A stretch of 64,000 nt of DNA, taken from the NCBI GenBank assembly GCA_002340355.1, contig DDLX01000028.1, positions 434,001 to 498,000 of the forward strand, in the 5' to 3' direction. Each line of letters starts with the position of its first letter. Positions within the stretch are counted from its first letter, which is position 1. The DNA is from Cytophagales bacterium UBA2561. GTDB lineage: Bacteria; Bacteroidota; Bacteroidia; Cytophagales; Thermoflexibacteraceae. The translations under genes were made by a program, and so were the position numbers. This document shows positions 33,784 to 43,026 of this stretch, piece after piece. The notes below the pieces were generated by a model that had not been told where the DNA came from, searched no databases, and worked only from the letters and a program-made list of their open reading frames with translations.

Positions 33784-36405
33784 ATGAAAATTAAAAATCT
33801 ACTAAGTCTGGTGTGCCTATTGCTCGTTTCGCAGATTGTATTGGCACAAAAAACAGTATCGGGAACGGTTAAAAGCCCCGATGGAGAAGCCTTAATTGGG
33901 GTAAATATCGTAGTTAAAGGAACTTCCGAAGGAACAGTAACTGATGTCGATGGAAAATATTCTATCAGTATCTCAGATGAGAATGCGGTACTTGTTTTTA
34001 GCTTTGTGGGCTATAAACAACAAGAAATCACAGTAGGTGAACAGACGGCAATTGATGTTATCATGTTAGAGGATGCTTTGCAGTTAGAGGGGCTTTTAGT
34101 AGTTGGTTCTCGTTTCCAGCCTCGCTCCGAAGCGAATTCACCTGTTGCTATTGACCGTATTTCCGCCCAAGAATTAGCCGATGCAGGACACAGTGAAATT
34201 GATCAGATGATTATGTATAAAGCTCCTTCGTACAACTCTTCTAACCAAACGATTTCGGATGCAACAGCTCATATGAATCCCGCAGATTTGAGAGGGCTTT
34301 CACCAAGCCGAACTTTGGTTTTGGTCAATGGAAAACGAAAAAATCCAAGTGCTTTGGTTTACATCAATGATACCCCAGGTAAAGGCGAAGTAGGGGTAGA
34401 TATGAAAAGTATACCAACTTCTGCCATTGAACGAATTGAAGTTTTACGAGATGGTGCTTCAGCTCAATATGGTTCAGATGCAATTGCGGGGGTAATTAAC
34501 ATTGTGTTAAAAGACAATGTAGAATATGCCGAAATCAGTACATCTGGTGGGGTCACTTCGGAAGGTGATGGTGAACGATTTGAATTAAACGCAAATTATG
34601 GCTTCAACATCGGTGAAAAAGGTGGATTCATGAACCTTTCGACTAGTTTTAGTTATCAGGGAAAAACTAACCGTGCAGGAAGTGTAACACAAGATCCTTT
34701 GTTTGGTGTTATGAATCCTGGTGATGCAGGTTATGATTGGATTCAAGCCAACCCTGATTTGGGCATGACAGTTGGACAACCTGAAATGCAAAAAAATGAT
34801 GTGTTTTTCAATATGGAGGTTCCACTTTCAAAAGAAGCTCAATTTTATGGTTTTGGTGGATTGACTAGCCGAAGAGGAAAGAGTTTTGCTTTATATCGCA
34901 CTCCATATTGGTTCCCAGAGTCTATTTATGGGGATAATGGATTTCAGCCTACTTTCGAGACCGATATCTTAGACCGAACTTTAACTTTCGGAATGAAAGG
35001 AACAAGAAATGACTGGAATTTTGATTTAAGTTCAAGCTACGGAAGTAATGAAATTCAATATAACATTGGTAATACTTTGAATGCTGATATGGGGAATTTA
35101 TCTCCAAGTGATTTTTATGCAGGCGGTTATTTATTTCAACATACCATAAATAATTTAGACATTACTCGTAGTTTCGGGAAAGTAAATTTTGCATTAGGTG
35201 CAGAATTCCGAGTAGAGAATTTTGTGGCAATGGCAGGAGAGCCTAATTCTTACGAATATATTGATTCCGATGGTAATCGTTTAACAGGGGGCGCACAGTC
35301 TTTCCCTGGTATTCGTCCTTCAAACGAAGTAAATAAATATCGACATAATGTCGGTTTTTATGCTGAAATTGAAAGTGATGTAACCGAAGATTTATTGGTA
35401 GGTGTAGCAGGTCGTTTCGAAAATTATAGTGATTTCGGAAATACACTAAACTGGAAGGTGAATGCTCGTCATCAGTTTATGGATGATAAATTAAATATTC
35501 GTGCTTCGGTCAGTACAGGATTTCGTGCGCCTTCTTTGCATCAAATTTACTTGTCAAATATTCAAACATTGGTTTCAGGTGGTTCAGTTTCTGACCAAGG
35601 AACTTTTAATAATCATAGCCCAATTTTGCGAACTTTTGATGTGCCACAATTGAAACAAGAAGAAGCCTTAAATCTTGGGGTAGGACTCACATTCCAACCG
35701 ACAGATAAGTTATTATTAACCTTTGATTACTACAACATTCAAGTAGATGACCGTATCGTATTTACGGGTGCGATTAGTAATAATGACCCTACAACTATGA
35801 TTGGAGGTATTTTGCAGGAATACAATATTACAAGTTTTAAGTTCTTTACCAATGCAATTAATACTGAAACCAATGGTTTTGATATTATTGCTACTTACAG
35901 CGATTTGGCTATTGGTAAAGGAGAGTTGAATATTTCTCTTGCGGCTAACTTCAATAAGACTGAAATTGTTGGAGATTTGAAAACTCCTGCTTTGTTGGAA
36001 AGTGAAGGTAATGCTTTATTTGACCGAAAAGAACGTTCTCGAATCGAAACTGCTCGACCAAATGATAAAATTATTTTAGGACTAAACTACAAAATTGGTG
36101 GATTTACGGCAGTTTTGAATAATACTCGATTTGGTGAAGTCACTTGGAGACATGCTTCTGATGAGGCTAAAGATCAAGTTTTTAGTGCCAAAATTATTAC
36201 GGATTTGACCTTAAATTATGATTTCAACGATAAATTACGTTTATCTGTTGGTGCAAATAATTTACTAGACGTTTATCCTGATGAATTAGATAGTAAAGGT
36301 GATGTTCTTACGGATTTAGGTGGACGTTTCCAATATGCTTGGGAAGTAAATCAATTTGGTTTCAATGGACGTTATATGTTCGCAAAATTGAATGTTAAAT
36401 TGTAG
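33784..36405 (+). CDS. TonB-dependent outer-membrane receptor
   Basis: The 873-residue protein has a signal peptide (about 1-22), a carboxypeptidase-like beta-sandwich domain (about 24-105, KTVSGTVKSPDGEALIGVNI), a plug domain (about 120-225, with IERIEVLRDGASAQYGSDAI) and a long C-terminal barrel. The plug sequence marks it as a TonB-dependent receptor. It lacks the extra length of SusC and no SusD gene follows. Likely substrates are siderophores, vitamins or sugars, but the neighbourhood gives no clue. A terminator follows directly. Confidence 0.9.
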   Translation: MKIKNLLSLVCLLLVSQIVLAQKTVSGTVKSPDGEALIGVNIVVKGTSEGTVTDVDGKYSISISDENAVLVFSFVGYKQQEITVGEQTAIDVIMLEDALQLEGLLVVGSRFQPRSEANSPVAIDRISAQELADAGHSEIDQMIMYKAPSYNSSNQTISDATAHMNPADLRGLSPSRTLVLVNGKRKNPSALVYINDTPGKGEVGVDMKSIPTSAIERIEVLRDGASAQYGSDAIAGVINIVLKDNVEYAEISTSGGVTSEGDGERFELNANYGFNIGEKGGFMNLSTSFSYQGKTNRAGSVTQDPLFGVMNPGDAGYDWIQANPDLGMTVGQPEMQKNDVFFNMEVPLSKEAQFYGFGGLTSRRGKSFALYRTPYWFPESIYGDNGFQPTFETDILDRTLTFGMKGTRNDWNFDLSSSYGSNEIQYNIGNTLNADMGNLSPSDFYAGGYLFQHTINNLDITRSFGKVNFALGAEFRVENFVAMAGEPNSYEYIDSDGNRLTGGAQSFPGIRPSNEVNKYRHNVGFYAEIESDVTEDLLVGVAGRFENYSDFGNTLNWKVNARHQFMDDKLNIRASVSTGFRAPSLHQIYLSNIQTLVSGGSVSDQGTFNNHSPILRTFDVPQLKQEEALNLGVGLTFQPTDKLLLTFDYYNIQVDDRIVFTGAISNNDPTTMIGGILQEYNITSFKFFTNAINTETNGFDIIATYSDLAIGKGELNISLAANFNKTEIVGDLKTPALLESEGNALFDRKERSRIETARPNDKIILGLNYKIGGFTAVLNNTRFGEVTWRHASDEAKDQVFSAKIITDLTLNYDFNDKLRLSVGANNLLDVYPDELDSKGDVLTDLGGRFQYAWEVNQFGFNGRYMFAKLNVKL

Positions 36406-36462
36406 TCTTATAAAGTAAACCTTATAACACTCACTTCTCGAAGTAAAATTTCAAAATGATCG

Positions 36463-36496
36463 AAATAGTCCAAACTTTTTAGTTTGGGCTATTTTT
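36463..36496. terminator. Terminator after the TonB-dependent receptor
   Basis: AAATAGTCCAAACT at 36463-36476 pairs with AGTTTGGGCTATTT at 36481-36494 (one wobble or mismatch), then T residues. About 60 nt after the stop. Confidence 0.75.
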
Positions 36497-36558
36497 GTTC
36501 ATATCTTAATGTAAGGTTTTTATAATAATAGATAATATTTCATTTTTTTTAACTGTTC

Positions 36559-37383
36559 CTACGAATCAATAATTTCAGTAAAATATTCCGCATCAATAAA
36601 AATATCATCCTCACCAAATTGCTCATAAGGATATTCTAATTGATCCTGAATATTATCTAAACTAATCAAAATAAAACTATATACTACTGGCATTACATAA
36701 CCTAGAGCTGTCACGTAATGTGAAAAGTTACTAGCGAAATAAGGACCAAAAAGAATCGGGAAAGCAAAAATAAAAACTTTACTATATGCTCTAAGTGTCA
36801 GTGGAGTGCGATATTCATAAGCTATTTTCATATTTCCATAGGCAATCATCATTTTACTGATATATTGATTTATACGAGACATTTCAGTAGCTGGAATATT
36901 GTAAGCTCGCAATTTCTGAGCATGTTGAGAAATTCCCGAAAATGTCTGATAAATAAGTTGTTCTCTTTCTTTTTCAAAATGAACACCCTGAAAATATATT
37001 CTAATTAACTGCATTAATTCGGTCATCATTTCACGATACTCCTCATGTAAATGATGCTGATAATCAGGAGTCCAGTCTCGTAGCCCATAATAAACAGATA
37101 AACCATTACCCTTGAGAATCGCATAATTTTTCAATGCTTTTTCTCTTCGAGCAAAAGCGGCACGTAAGGAAAAAACCAGAGGAAAAACGATAGCGATACT
37201 AATAATGGTAAGTGGAAAATCAGCCTCTAACTTTAGCTGATGACACAAAACAGTGATAACAAGAGACATACCTGTCACTATCAGCGTTTTAAAATTCATC
37301 GCTTTTCTAAAACTGTATAATATGTCCCATATATTTTCAGTAGCGTATTTTGTAGGATGGTAGGCTCGTCCTTTTTTTATCAT
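36559..37383 (-). CDS. Bestrophin-like membrane protein
   Basis: The 274-residue inner-membrane protein has hydrophobic segments at about 34-52, 58-75, 205-225 and 230-245. The stretches PLVFSLRAAFARREKAL and YGLRDW, and the C-terminal LDNIQDQLEYPYEQFGEDDI, resemble bestrophin-family anion channels, whose C-terminal end has a similar P-F/Y-G-x-D motif. Identity is moderate, so the call rests on pattern. Leftward, convergent with the TonB receptor. Confidence 0.55.
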   Translation of the reverse strand: MIKKGRAYHPTKYATENIWDILYSFRKAMNFKTLIVTGMSLVITVLCHQLKLEADFPLTIISIAIVFPLVFSLRAAFARREKALKNYAILKGNGLSVYYGLRDWTPDYQHHLHEEYREMMTELMQLIRIYFQGVHFEKEREQLIYQTFSGISQHAQKLRAYNIPATEMSRINQYISKMMIAYGNMKIAYEYRTPLTLRAYSKVFIFAFPILFGPYFASNFSHYVTALGYVMPVVYSFILISLDNIQDQLEYPYEQFGEDDIFIDAEYFTEIIDS

Positions 37384-37673
37384 AAAAATTTGATCTTCAG
37401 TAAATTACATTTTAATCAAAATACAAACTTAATATAAATATTGAATATAATATGACTATTATATTAACTTTCAATAAGTTTTTTATTGTTTTATAAGACT
37501 TTATTTTATTTAAAATATTTAATTTATATTTTGTTTAATACTGAATACAACAAAAAATATCCTCAAATTTTTGCTCATCAAATTTTGGGGGGTTTCTCTT
37601 CATGATTGAAACAAGCAGAACCTAAAAACGTTATGTTAGTCTTAGTGTTTTTATGAACTAAACCAATATCAAG

Positions 37674-38972
37674 ATGGCATATCAATTTGAAACTTTGCAA
37701 TTACATGCAGGTTATGAAGAAGTTGAAGCTTCGACCATGTCAAGGACTGTTCCTATTTATCAAACTACTTCCTACCAGTTCAAGAATACCGAACACGGAG
37801 CGAACTTATTTGCACTCAAAGAATTCGGAAATATTTATACCCGAATTATGAATCCTACCACAGACGTTTTCGAAAAACGATTAGCGGCACTGGAAGGTGG
37901 AGCGATGGCTTTAGGAGTTTCTTCTGGACAAGCAGCTCAATTTATTGCCTTAAATAATATTTTGCAAGCAGGCGATAATTTTGTGAGTAGTCCCTATTTA
38001 TATGGAGGAACATACAATCAGTTCAAGGTGGCTTTTAAACGCTTAGGAATTGAAGTACGATTTGCAGCAAGTGATAAACCTGAAGATCTTGCCAAGTGCA
38101 TTGATGAAAATACCAAAGCGGTTTATGTCGAAACTATTGGCAACGGAGAATTCAGTGTAGCAGATTTAGATTCTATTAGTCAAATGACTAAAAATCAAGA
38201 TATTCCACTTTTTGTTGATAATACATTTGGAGCAGGAGGATTTTTGGCTCGTCCCTTGGAACATGGTGCAAATGTCGTTACCGCTTCAGCCACCAAATGG
38301 ATTGGCGGACATGGAACAAGTATTGGTGGAGTTATCATAGATGGTGGAAATTATAATTGGGGGAATGGTAAGTACCCTCAATTTTCAGAGCCTTCGGAGG
38401 GTTATCATGGTTTAAATTTCTGGGAAGTTTTTGGTTCAGAAGGTCCTTTTGGGAATATTGCTTTTGCTATCCGAGCAAGAGTAGAAGGTTTACGAGATTT
38501 TGGTCCTGCCCTAAGTCCATTTAACTCATTTTTGTTATTACAAGGGCTTGAAACCTTATCACTCCGAGTTGAGCGTACTGTCAGTAATGCTTTAGAATTA
38601 GCAAAATGGCTCGAAAGTCATCCTGAAGTTGAAAGTGTCAATTACCCTGGCTTAGAAAGCAGTCCTTACCACGAATTGGCTAAAAAATATTTGAAAAAAG
38701 GTTATGGTGGTGTCATGACTTTTACACTTAAAGGCGGACAAGAACGAGCTGAAAAGTTGGTAAATAGTGTCAAGCTCATCAGTCATTTGGCGAATGTTGG
38801 TGATGCCAAAACTTTATTGATTCACCCTGCTTCTACTACACACCAACAGTTAACTGCTGAAGAACAACTTGCCGCAGGAATTTCACCTACAAAATTACGT
38901 TTATCCGTTGGTATTGAACATATTGACGATCTCAAAGCTGATTTGACTCAAGCCTTTGAACAAATCGGATAA
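37674..38972 (+). CDS. metY: O-acetylhomoserine sulfhydrylase (PLP-dependent)
   Basis: The 432-residue enzyme joins sulfide or a thiol to O-acetylhomoserine to make homocysteine. TETLQLHAGYE-like opening, the PLP lysine Lys208 in SATKWIGGHG and GSEGPFGNIAFAIRARVEGL place it in the MetY branch of the Cys/Met-metabolism family, where the large size (over 420) is also typical. A cystathionine gamma-synthase would be near 390 residues. The 290-bp leader (37384-37673) was examined; I could not recognise a SAM riboswitch in it. A palindromic repeat follows the stop. Confidence 0.9.
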   Translation: MAYQFETLQLHAGYEEVEASTMSRTVPIYQTTSYQFKNTEHGANLFALKEFGNIYTRIMNPTTDVFEKRLAALEGGAMALGVSSGQAAQFIALNNILQAGDNFVSSPYLYGGTYNQFKVAFKRLGIEVRFAASDKPEDLAKCIDENTKAVYVETIGNGEFSVADLDSISQMTKNQDIPLFVDNTFGAGGFLARPLEHGANVVTASATKWIGGHGTSIGGVIIDGGNYNWGNGKYPQFSEPSEGYHGLNFWEVFGSEGPFGNIAFAIRARVEGLRDFGPALSPFNSFLLLQGLETLSLRVERTVSNALELAKWLESHPEVESVNYPGLESSPYHELAKKYLKKGYGGVMTFTLKGGQERAEKLVNSVKLISHLANVGDAKTLLIHPASTTHQQLTAEEQLAAGISPTKLRLSVGIEHIDDLKADLTQAFEQIG

Positions 38973-38986
38973 CATTCAATTAAGCA

Positions 38987-39024
38987 TGCAAACCTATAAG
39001 GTTTTAAAACCTTATAGGTTTGCA
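38987..39024. repeat. Dispersed palindromic repeat, subfamily A, copy 2 (perfect)
   Basis: TGCAAACCTATAAGGTTTT and its exact reverse complement form a perfect 38-bp palindrome centred at 39005/39006. It stands between the convergent metY and PyrR-like genes. It shares 32 bases with the copy at 14171-14203. Confidence 0.8.
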
Positions 39025-39037
39025 AAAGCATCAGCCT

Positions 39038-39547
39038 CTACGACAAATACACCCCAAACTCTTCCTCGTTATCCAAAATCACTTCAATGTGTTGTAAAAC
39101 CGTTGTTGAAAGTGAATAACCTGCAAAATCAACTGAAATTGGAAAGACGGTATGACCTCTATCCACCAAAACCACTGTCTGAAGTTTTTTAATCCGAAAA
39201 TCTAAAAATGGTTTCATAGAATATGCAAAAGTTCGTCCTGTATAAAGTACATCATCAATCAAAATAATGGTTCGGTTTTCCAACTCGTCTGCCGAAACAC
39301 TCAGGATAATTTCCTGTTGAGCAGGTTTTTCTTTATCCAATTGAATTTGAATTGACTTAATCGTAATCGGGCAAATTCGAGTTAATTCTTTCTCCAATAG
39401 TCGACTCAATAAAACGCCTTGGGGAGCAATTCCTGCTAGTACAATTTCATCTTCTTCAAAATTATTCTCATAAATTTGATACGCAATACGAGTGATTTTT
39501 TGCGTAATTTGGGTACGATTTAGAATTTGATTCTTAGGATTTGCCAT
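39038..39547 (-). CDS. PyrR-type phosphoribosyltransferase, copy 2
   Basis: The 169-residue protein has the PRPP motif TIILIDDVLYTGRTFAYSM and a PyrR-like end DRGHTVFPISVDFAGYS. It is a paralogue of the gene at 15698. It is the last gene of a leftward run: MOSC protein, HAD phosphatase, lipoprotein, PyrR-like. Gaps in this run are 11, 16 and 62 bp, so the four may share a transcript. The functions of the two paralogues cannot be told apart from sequence alone. Confidence 0.8.
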   Translation of the reverse strand: MANPKNQILNRTQITQKITRIAYQIYENNFEEDEIVLAGIAPQGVLLSRLLEKELTRICPITIKSIQIQLDKEKPAQQEIILSVSADELENRTIILIDDVLYTGRTFAYSMKPFLDFRIKKLQTVVLVDRGHTVFPISVDFAGYSLSTTVLQHIEVILDNEEEFGVYLS

Positions 39548-39609
39548 TAGGTATAATGATTTTCAAATTTAGGGATATCAATAATTGATTTCTTATCTAA
39601 TCCAAAAAA

Positions 39610-40074
39610 TTACGGTTTTGGAATTAAACGCAATTCTGCTTCTGGATTGAGTATCAAAATATTAAAAGCATTGATTTCTTTACTAGTGCTCAAGTTCAAC
39701 TCTGTTTCTGTCAATTTTGAAATATTGAAAGTAACTGAATCCAAAGTTGTACTGATTCCTGCAGGATATTTAACTTGTAGAGAATTTCCATTTATTTTCC
39801 ATGAACCTCCAGGGAAACCATTAATAGATACATTTTTGATAGTCCCTAGTGCTCGAGAGCTGAAAGTTAAGGTCAACTTTGAGACATTTGTTGAATCTAC
39901 CCGAGCCTGCTCACCATTCGCCCCAAGTGCATAAACTCCCTCGCCTTGCCAAGGCTGACGAATGAGATTACGCTCATTTTCTGTTAGGTTCGGACTTTCA
40001 GCATCATCTTTACAAGAGGTCAAAAAAACTCCTGAAAACAATAAACCAATAAGCAATATTCTTATTTTAGTCAT
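39610..40074 (-). CDS. Small lipoprotein, lipocalin-like
   Basis: I start at 40074 (MTKIRILLIGLLFSGVFLTS) because the alternative ATG at 40098 would overlap the preceding gene and add a non-signal prefix. The 154-residue product has a lipobox at Cys21 followed by KDD, the surface-export signal of Bacteroidota lipoproteins. The rest is beta-rich (WQGEGVYALGANGE, LTLTFSSRAL, GSWKINGNSL), resembling small lipocalin-like domains. Function unknown. Confidence 0.7.
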   Translation of the reverse strand: MTKIRILLIGLLFSGVFLTSCKDDAESPNLTENERNLIRQPWQGEGVYALGANGEQARVDSTNVSKLTLTFSSRALGTIKNVSINGFPGGSWKINGNSLQVKYPAGISTTLDSVTFNISKLTETELNLSTSKEINAFNILILNPEAELRLIPKP

Positions 40075-40090
40075 GTTTTTATATTTGAGA

Positions 40091-40651
40091 TTAAACAATT
40101 TGTTTGCGAATAAATTTTGTTACTATTCTCCAATTCGAGAACGAAAAATCTACTTCATTCGCATGCTGATTTCGTAAATTTTCATCAGCATGGAAAAAAA
40201 GTGTTTTCATTCCTGCTCGTTTCCCAAACTGCATATCACTCAAACTGTCTCCAATAATTAATGATTTTTTAAAATCAATAGTTGGAAAGTCAGCTTGGGC
40301 TTGATATGCCATTCCAATAGCAGGTTTTCGACAAGGGCTATTCGTTGAGGCTAAATCTGTACAAGCATACACTTTATCAATAATAAACTGATTCTGATGT
40401 AAATGAGCCAACATCTGCCGATGAACATTATCTAAATCGGCTTGAGTCATCAATTTTTTTCCAACTCCTTGTTGATTCGTCACAATGACGATTTGTCGAA
40501 AAAATGGACGTAATTGTTCCAAACTTTCACGGACATCAGGCAAAAATTTGAATTCGCCAAAATACTTCACATAATCGTTTTCCAACTTATGATTGATTAC
40601 ACCATCTCTATCCAAAAATAGTGTCCACGCATCATCAAATTTTAACTGCAT
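40091..40651 (-). CDS. HAD-superfamily phosphatase, GmhB type
   Basis: The 186-residue cytoplasmic enzyme has the HAD motif I FLDRDGVINH with Asp14 and Asp16, then VTNQQGVGKK and IIGDSLSDMQFG, as in D,D-heptose 1,7-bisphosphate 7-phosphatase (GmhB) and histidinol phosphatase. The CTDLASTNSPCRKP segment supplies a Cys and CRKP as found in the zinc-bearing GmhB group. GmhB activity in LPS core heptose synthesis is likely; histidinol-phosphate phosphatase is the alternative. Confidence 0.82.
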   Translation of the reverse strand: MQLKFDDAWTLFLDRDGVINHKLENDYVKYFGEFKFLPDVRESLEQLRPFFRQIVIVTNQQGVGKKLMTQADLDNVHRQMLAHLHQNQFIIDKVYACTDLASTNSPCRKPAIGMAYQAQADFPTIDFKKSLIIGDSLSDMQFGKRAGMKTLFFHADENLRNQHANEVDFSFSNWRIVTKFIRKQIV

Positions 40652-40662
40652 AATTTTTAACT

Positions 40663-41442
40663 TTATTCAAAAATGGGTTGGACTTTGTCCCCTAGACTAA
40701 TATTCTTTTCCATTTGGTCAATGTCAATATTAGTATGAATTCCGAGGTAAAAGTAACGATTATCACCTCCTTTTTTCAGTGAATTAGGTAAAGTTTCACT
40801 CCGTTTTTGAACAAAGTACGGTAAAAAATTAGCATCATGCTTGCCTGTCAGAGGGTTATAACTCGGACTATCCTTCCTTCGGTTAATTTTCCGTCCTCGA
40901 AGTAGTACCTTCCCTATTCGAAAAAATTTGTGAGAACGCCCTTCAGCACTAAACTGTTCTTCCCAAAATGGAATCGGAGATTCAACCTCAATATTAATTC
41001 GGAAACGTCTACGAATACTTTCTAAATCATATTGTGGAAACCAACTCTGCACTTGTCGAAGTGTTCCTGTACTAATCAATGTAGGACCAGCGTGTTCTGA
41101 ATTATATGGAAACCCAATAACTTGATTACGCCGTATGGCTACTCTAAAACCAAAATATTCTGAGAAAAACGATTCTAAATCAGAACGGTCATATAACCAA
41201 TGAAATACTCCTTTTTGATTAGACGTCTTAAGGGAAATGATCTGTTTGGTTAAGTCGTAGGTAGCTTGGATATGTAGTATTTTAGGACAAGTTTCTGCGG
41301 TAATATAATCACCATCTTCATTAAATAAGGCAAATTCTCGGTCATGTATTAATGCTCCACCTGCGGTGATTTGAGATGACTTGATACAAATCCCATTCAA
41401 TGCCTTAATGGGATAAATCGTAATTTGACTAATTTTATACAT
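40663..41442 (-). CDS. MOSC-domain protein
   Basis: The 259-residue protein has an N-terminal MOSC beta-barrel (ITIYPIKALNGICIKSSQI, about 5-100) and a C-terminal MOSC domain. MOSC proteins carry molybdenum or sulfur cofactors (for example in amidoxime reduction). The conserved MOSC cysteine is not clearly visible, so the cofactor role is uncertain. It opens the leftward run of four genes. Confidence 0.75.
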   Translation of the reverse strand: MYKISQITIYPIKALNGICIKSSQITAGGALIHDREFALFNEDGDYITAETCPKILHIQATYDLTKQIISLKTSNQKGVFHWLYDRSDLESFFSEYFGFRVAIRRNQVIGFPYNSEHAGPTLISTGTLRQVQSWFPQYDLESIRRRFRINIEVESPIPFWEEQFSAEGRSHKFFRIGKVLLRGRKINRRKDSPSYNPLTGKHDANFLPYFVQKRSETLPNSLKKGGDNRYFYLGIHTNIDIDQMEKNISLGDKVQPIFE

Positions 41443-41525
41443 TTGTAGTGCGTTTGAATATTAGCAGGGATAATTATAAGGTATAGCCTGCTGTCTTGGC
41501 TTAGCAAAAAAAGTAATTTTCAGAT

Positions 41526-41533
41526 TAACTTTG
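41526..41533 (+). promoter_or_regulatory. -7 element before the GNAT gene
   Basis: TAACTTTG at 41526-41533 fits TAnnTTTG exactly. The nearest TTG (41496-41498) is 27 nt away, too far for a typical spacer. Confidence 0.35.
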
Positions 41534-41609
41534 CTGGAATTAAACGTTACAATTTAACGAAATTTTTAAGAACACTGCTTTTTAAGCAGCTCTAAATCAA
41601 ACAAAATTC

Positions 41610-42080
41610 ATGAAATTTATTATCCGTAAAGCCACTCCAGAGGATGTTCCTGCGATTTTTCAACTCATTGAAGAATTAGCCCTTTATGAAAAAGCTCCCC
41701 AAGAGGTCATCAACACTCCTGAAAAAATGCTTGTTGAAGGTTTTGGTGAAAATCCTGCTTACGAGTGTTTAGTAGCCGAATTAGAAACAAATAAGGTTAT
41801 TGGCATTTCTTTGTATTATTATCGGTATTCAACTTGGAAAGGGAAATCAATTTACCTTGAAGATCTAATTGTAACAGAAAAGTATCGAGGTATCGGGGCG
41901 GGAAAGGCTCTATTTGAACGAACAGCTAAAGAGTGCGAAGTTCAAAATCTGCCCTTATTCACATGGCAAGTTTTAGATTGGAATACTCCATCAATTAATT
42001 TTTATAAAAAATATGGAGCAAAATTAGATGGCGAGTGGATAAATGGAAAATTAACCTTAGAACAAATTCAAAAAATCTAA
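41610..42080 (+). CDS. GNAT N-acetyltransferase, diamine acetyltransferase-like
   Basis: The 156-residue enzyme has the acetyl-CoA-binding stretch YLEDLIVTEKYRGIGAGKALF (the RGxGxG/A loop) and the opening IRKATPEDVPAIFQLIEEL. The segment LYYYRYSTWKGKSIYLEDL is typical of spermidine/spermine and diamine acetyltransferases. Polyamine or a related amine is a plausible substrate. Transcribed from a nearby -7 element and ended by a strong terminator. Confidence 0.83.
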   Translation: MKFIIRKATPEDVPAIFQLIEELALYEKAPQEVINTPEKMLVEGFGENPAYECLVAELETNKVIGISLYYYRYSTWKGKSIYLEDLIVTEKYRGIGAGKALFERTAKECEVQNLPLFTWQVLDWNTPSINFYKKYGAKLDGEWINGKLTLEQIQKI

Positions 42081-42104
42081 TCAAAATTCTCAGTTTTTAC
42101 TCAT

Positions 42105-42141
42105 AAAAAATCCTTCATTTTCAGAAGATGAAGGATTTTTT
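42105..42141. terminator. Bidirectional terminator
   Basis: AAAAAATCCTTCAT at 42105-42118 pairs with ATGAAGGATTTTTT at 42128-42141, ten bases apart. Works for the GNAT gene (+) and the convergent secreted-protein gene (-). Confidence 0.85.
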
Positions 42142-42162
42142 TACACTAATAATTATACAAAA

Positions 42163-42798
42163 TTAGTCACCCAACACTTGATAACGACTATGAACTCGCT
42201 GTACTTCTTTGAGACGAGCTGTATGAATTTTCCGTTCCATTTCTTCTACCCAACGTACTTCACTATACCCACCGTAAGGATGTACATCGTCATAATATTT
42301 ATATTCCATCCCAAGATTGAGAAACATATCATTAAACTTATCTTCAATCAACAAAAAATTGGCTTGGACATTTTTCTTCAGCTCTGCTACTTCTGGATTT
42401 CCAAGCATAATTATTGCCGCAATATCTCGTAAATACTTACGATCATCAGGTTTAATAATACGTTTATTTAGTGATGAATTACGAGAAGAGGCTGAAGCAT
42501 AGCCTGAAGTTGAGTTTCCACCTGTAGGTCCACTTGGAGAGTTTTGTCCATTTTTAAGAATAATCCGCCAGTTTTGAATATTTTGCTTGTCTTCCTCTGA
42601 AAAATCATTAACTGATTTTCCAATATATTCTGCCCATAAACGAGTGTTATTAGGCATTTTTTTGAGCATTTTCCAAATACCTGGTTTTTTATAAGGGTCT
42701 TCTTGTAGCCCAACTTCAAGCTGAGCAAACGCTGCCCCCGCCCAAAACAGCATTAAGCTAAATACTAAAACTAATTTTTGTTGAATAGATGTTTGCAT
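42163..42798 (-). CDS. Secreted protein of unknown function
   Basis: The 211-residue product has a signal peptide (about 1-26, ending AAFAQ) and a soluble mature part with a Gly/Ser-rich linker near residues 87-115. No cysteines or catalytic signature were recognised. It lies downstream of the SGNH-LysM gene on the same strand, with a 228-bp gap containing a TCTCT/AGAGA hairpin in its leader. Function unknown. Confidence 0.6.
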   Translation of the reverse strand: MQTSIQQKLVLVFSLMLFWAGAAFAQLEVGLQEDPYKKPGIWKMLKKMPNNTRLWAEYIGKSVNDFSEEDKQNIQNWRIILKNGQNSPSGPTGGNSTSGYASASSRNSSLNKRIIKPDDRKYLRDIAAIIMLGNPEVAELKKNVQANFLLIEDKFNDMFLNLGMEYKYYDDVHPYGGYSEVRWVEEMERKIHTARLKEVQRVHSRYQVLGD

Positions 42799-43026
42799 TA
42801 TAGTTATATATTTTGTGGGGTAAGTCTCTGTAATAAGAGAAGTAATTTAATAAAATTTACGTTTTTTTGCGTAAAATTTCTATACTTCTTTCTCAAATAA
42901 ACGTAGATTCAGTCTAGATCGTTTTGTCATTCAAAGAAAATATTCATAACTCGTAGCATATTTCGATAAAGTAAAGTTAGATTTCGATGAATAAAAACAA
43001 TTTACAACATAACTTTACATAATTAA

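Noticed and set aside
37384..37673. SAM riboswitch before metY
   Set aside because: The conserved cores of the known SAM riboswitch classes were not recognisable.
38956..39192. Open frame across the palindrome after metY
   Set aside because: It overlaps the metY end, the palindromic repeat and the antisense of the PyrR-like gene; composition is not protein-like.
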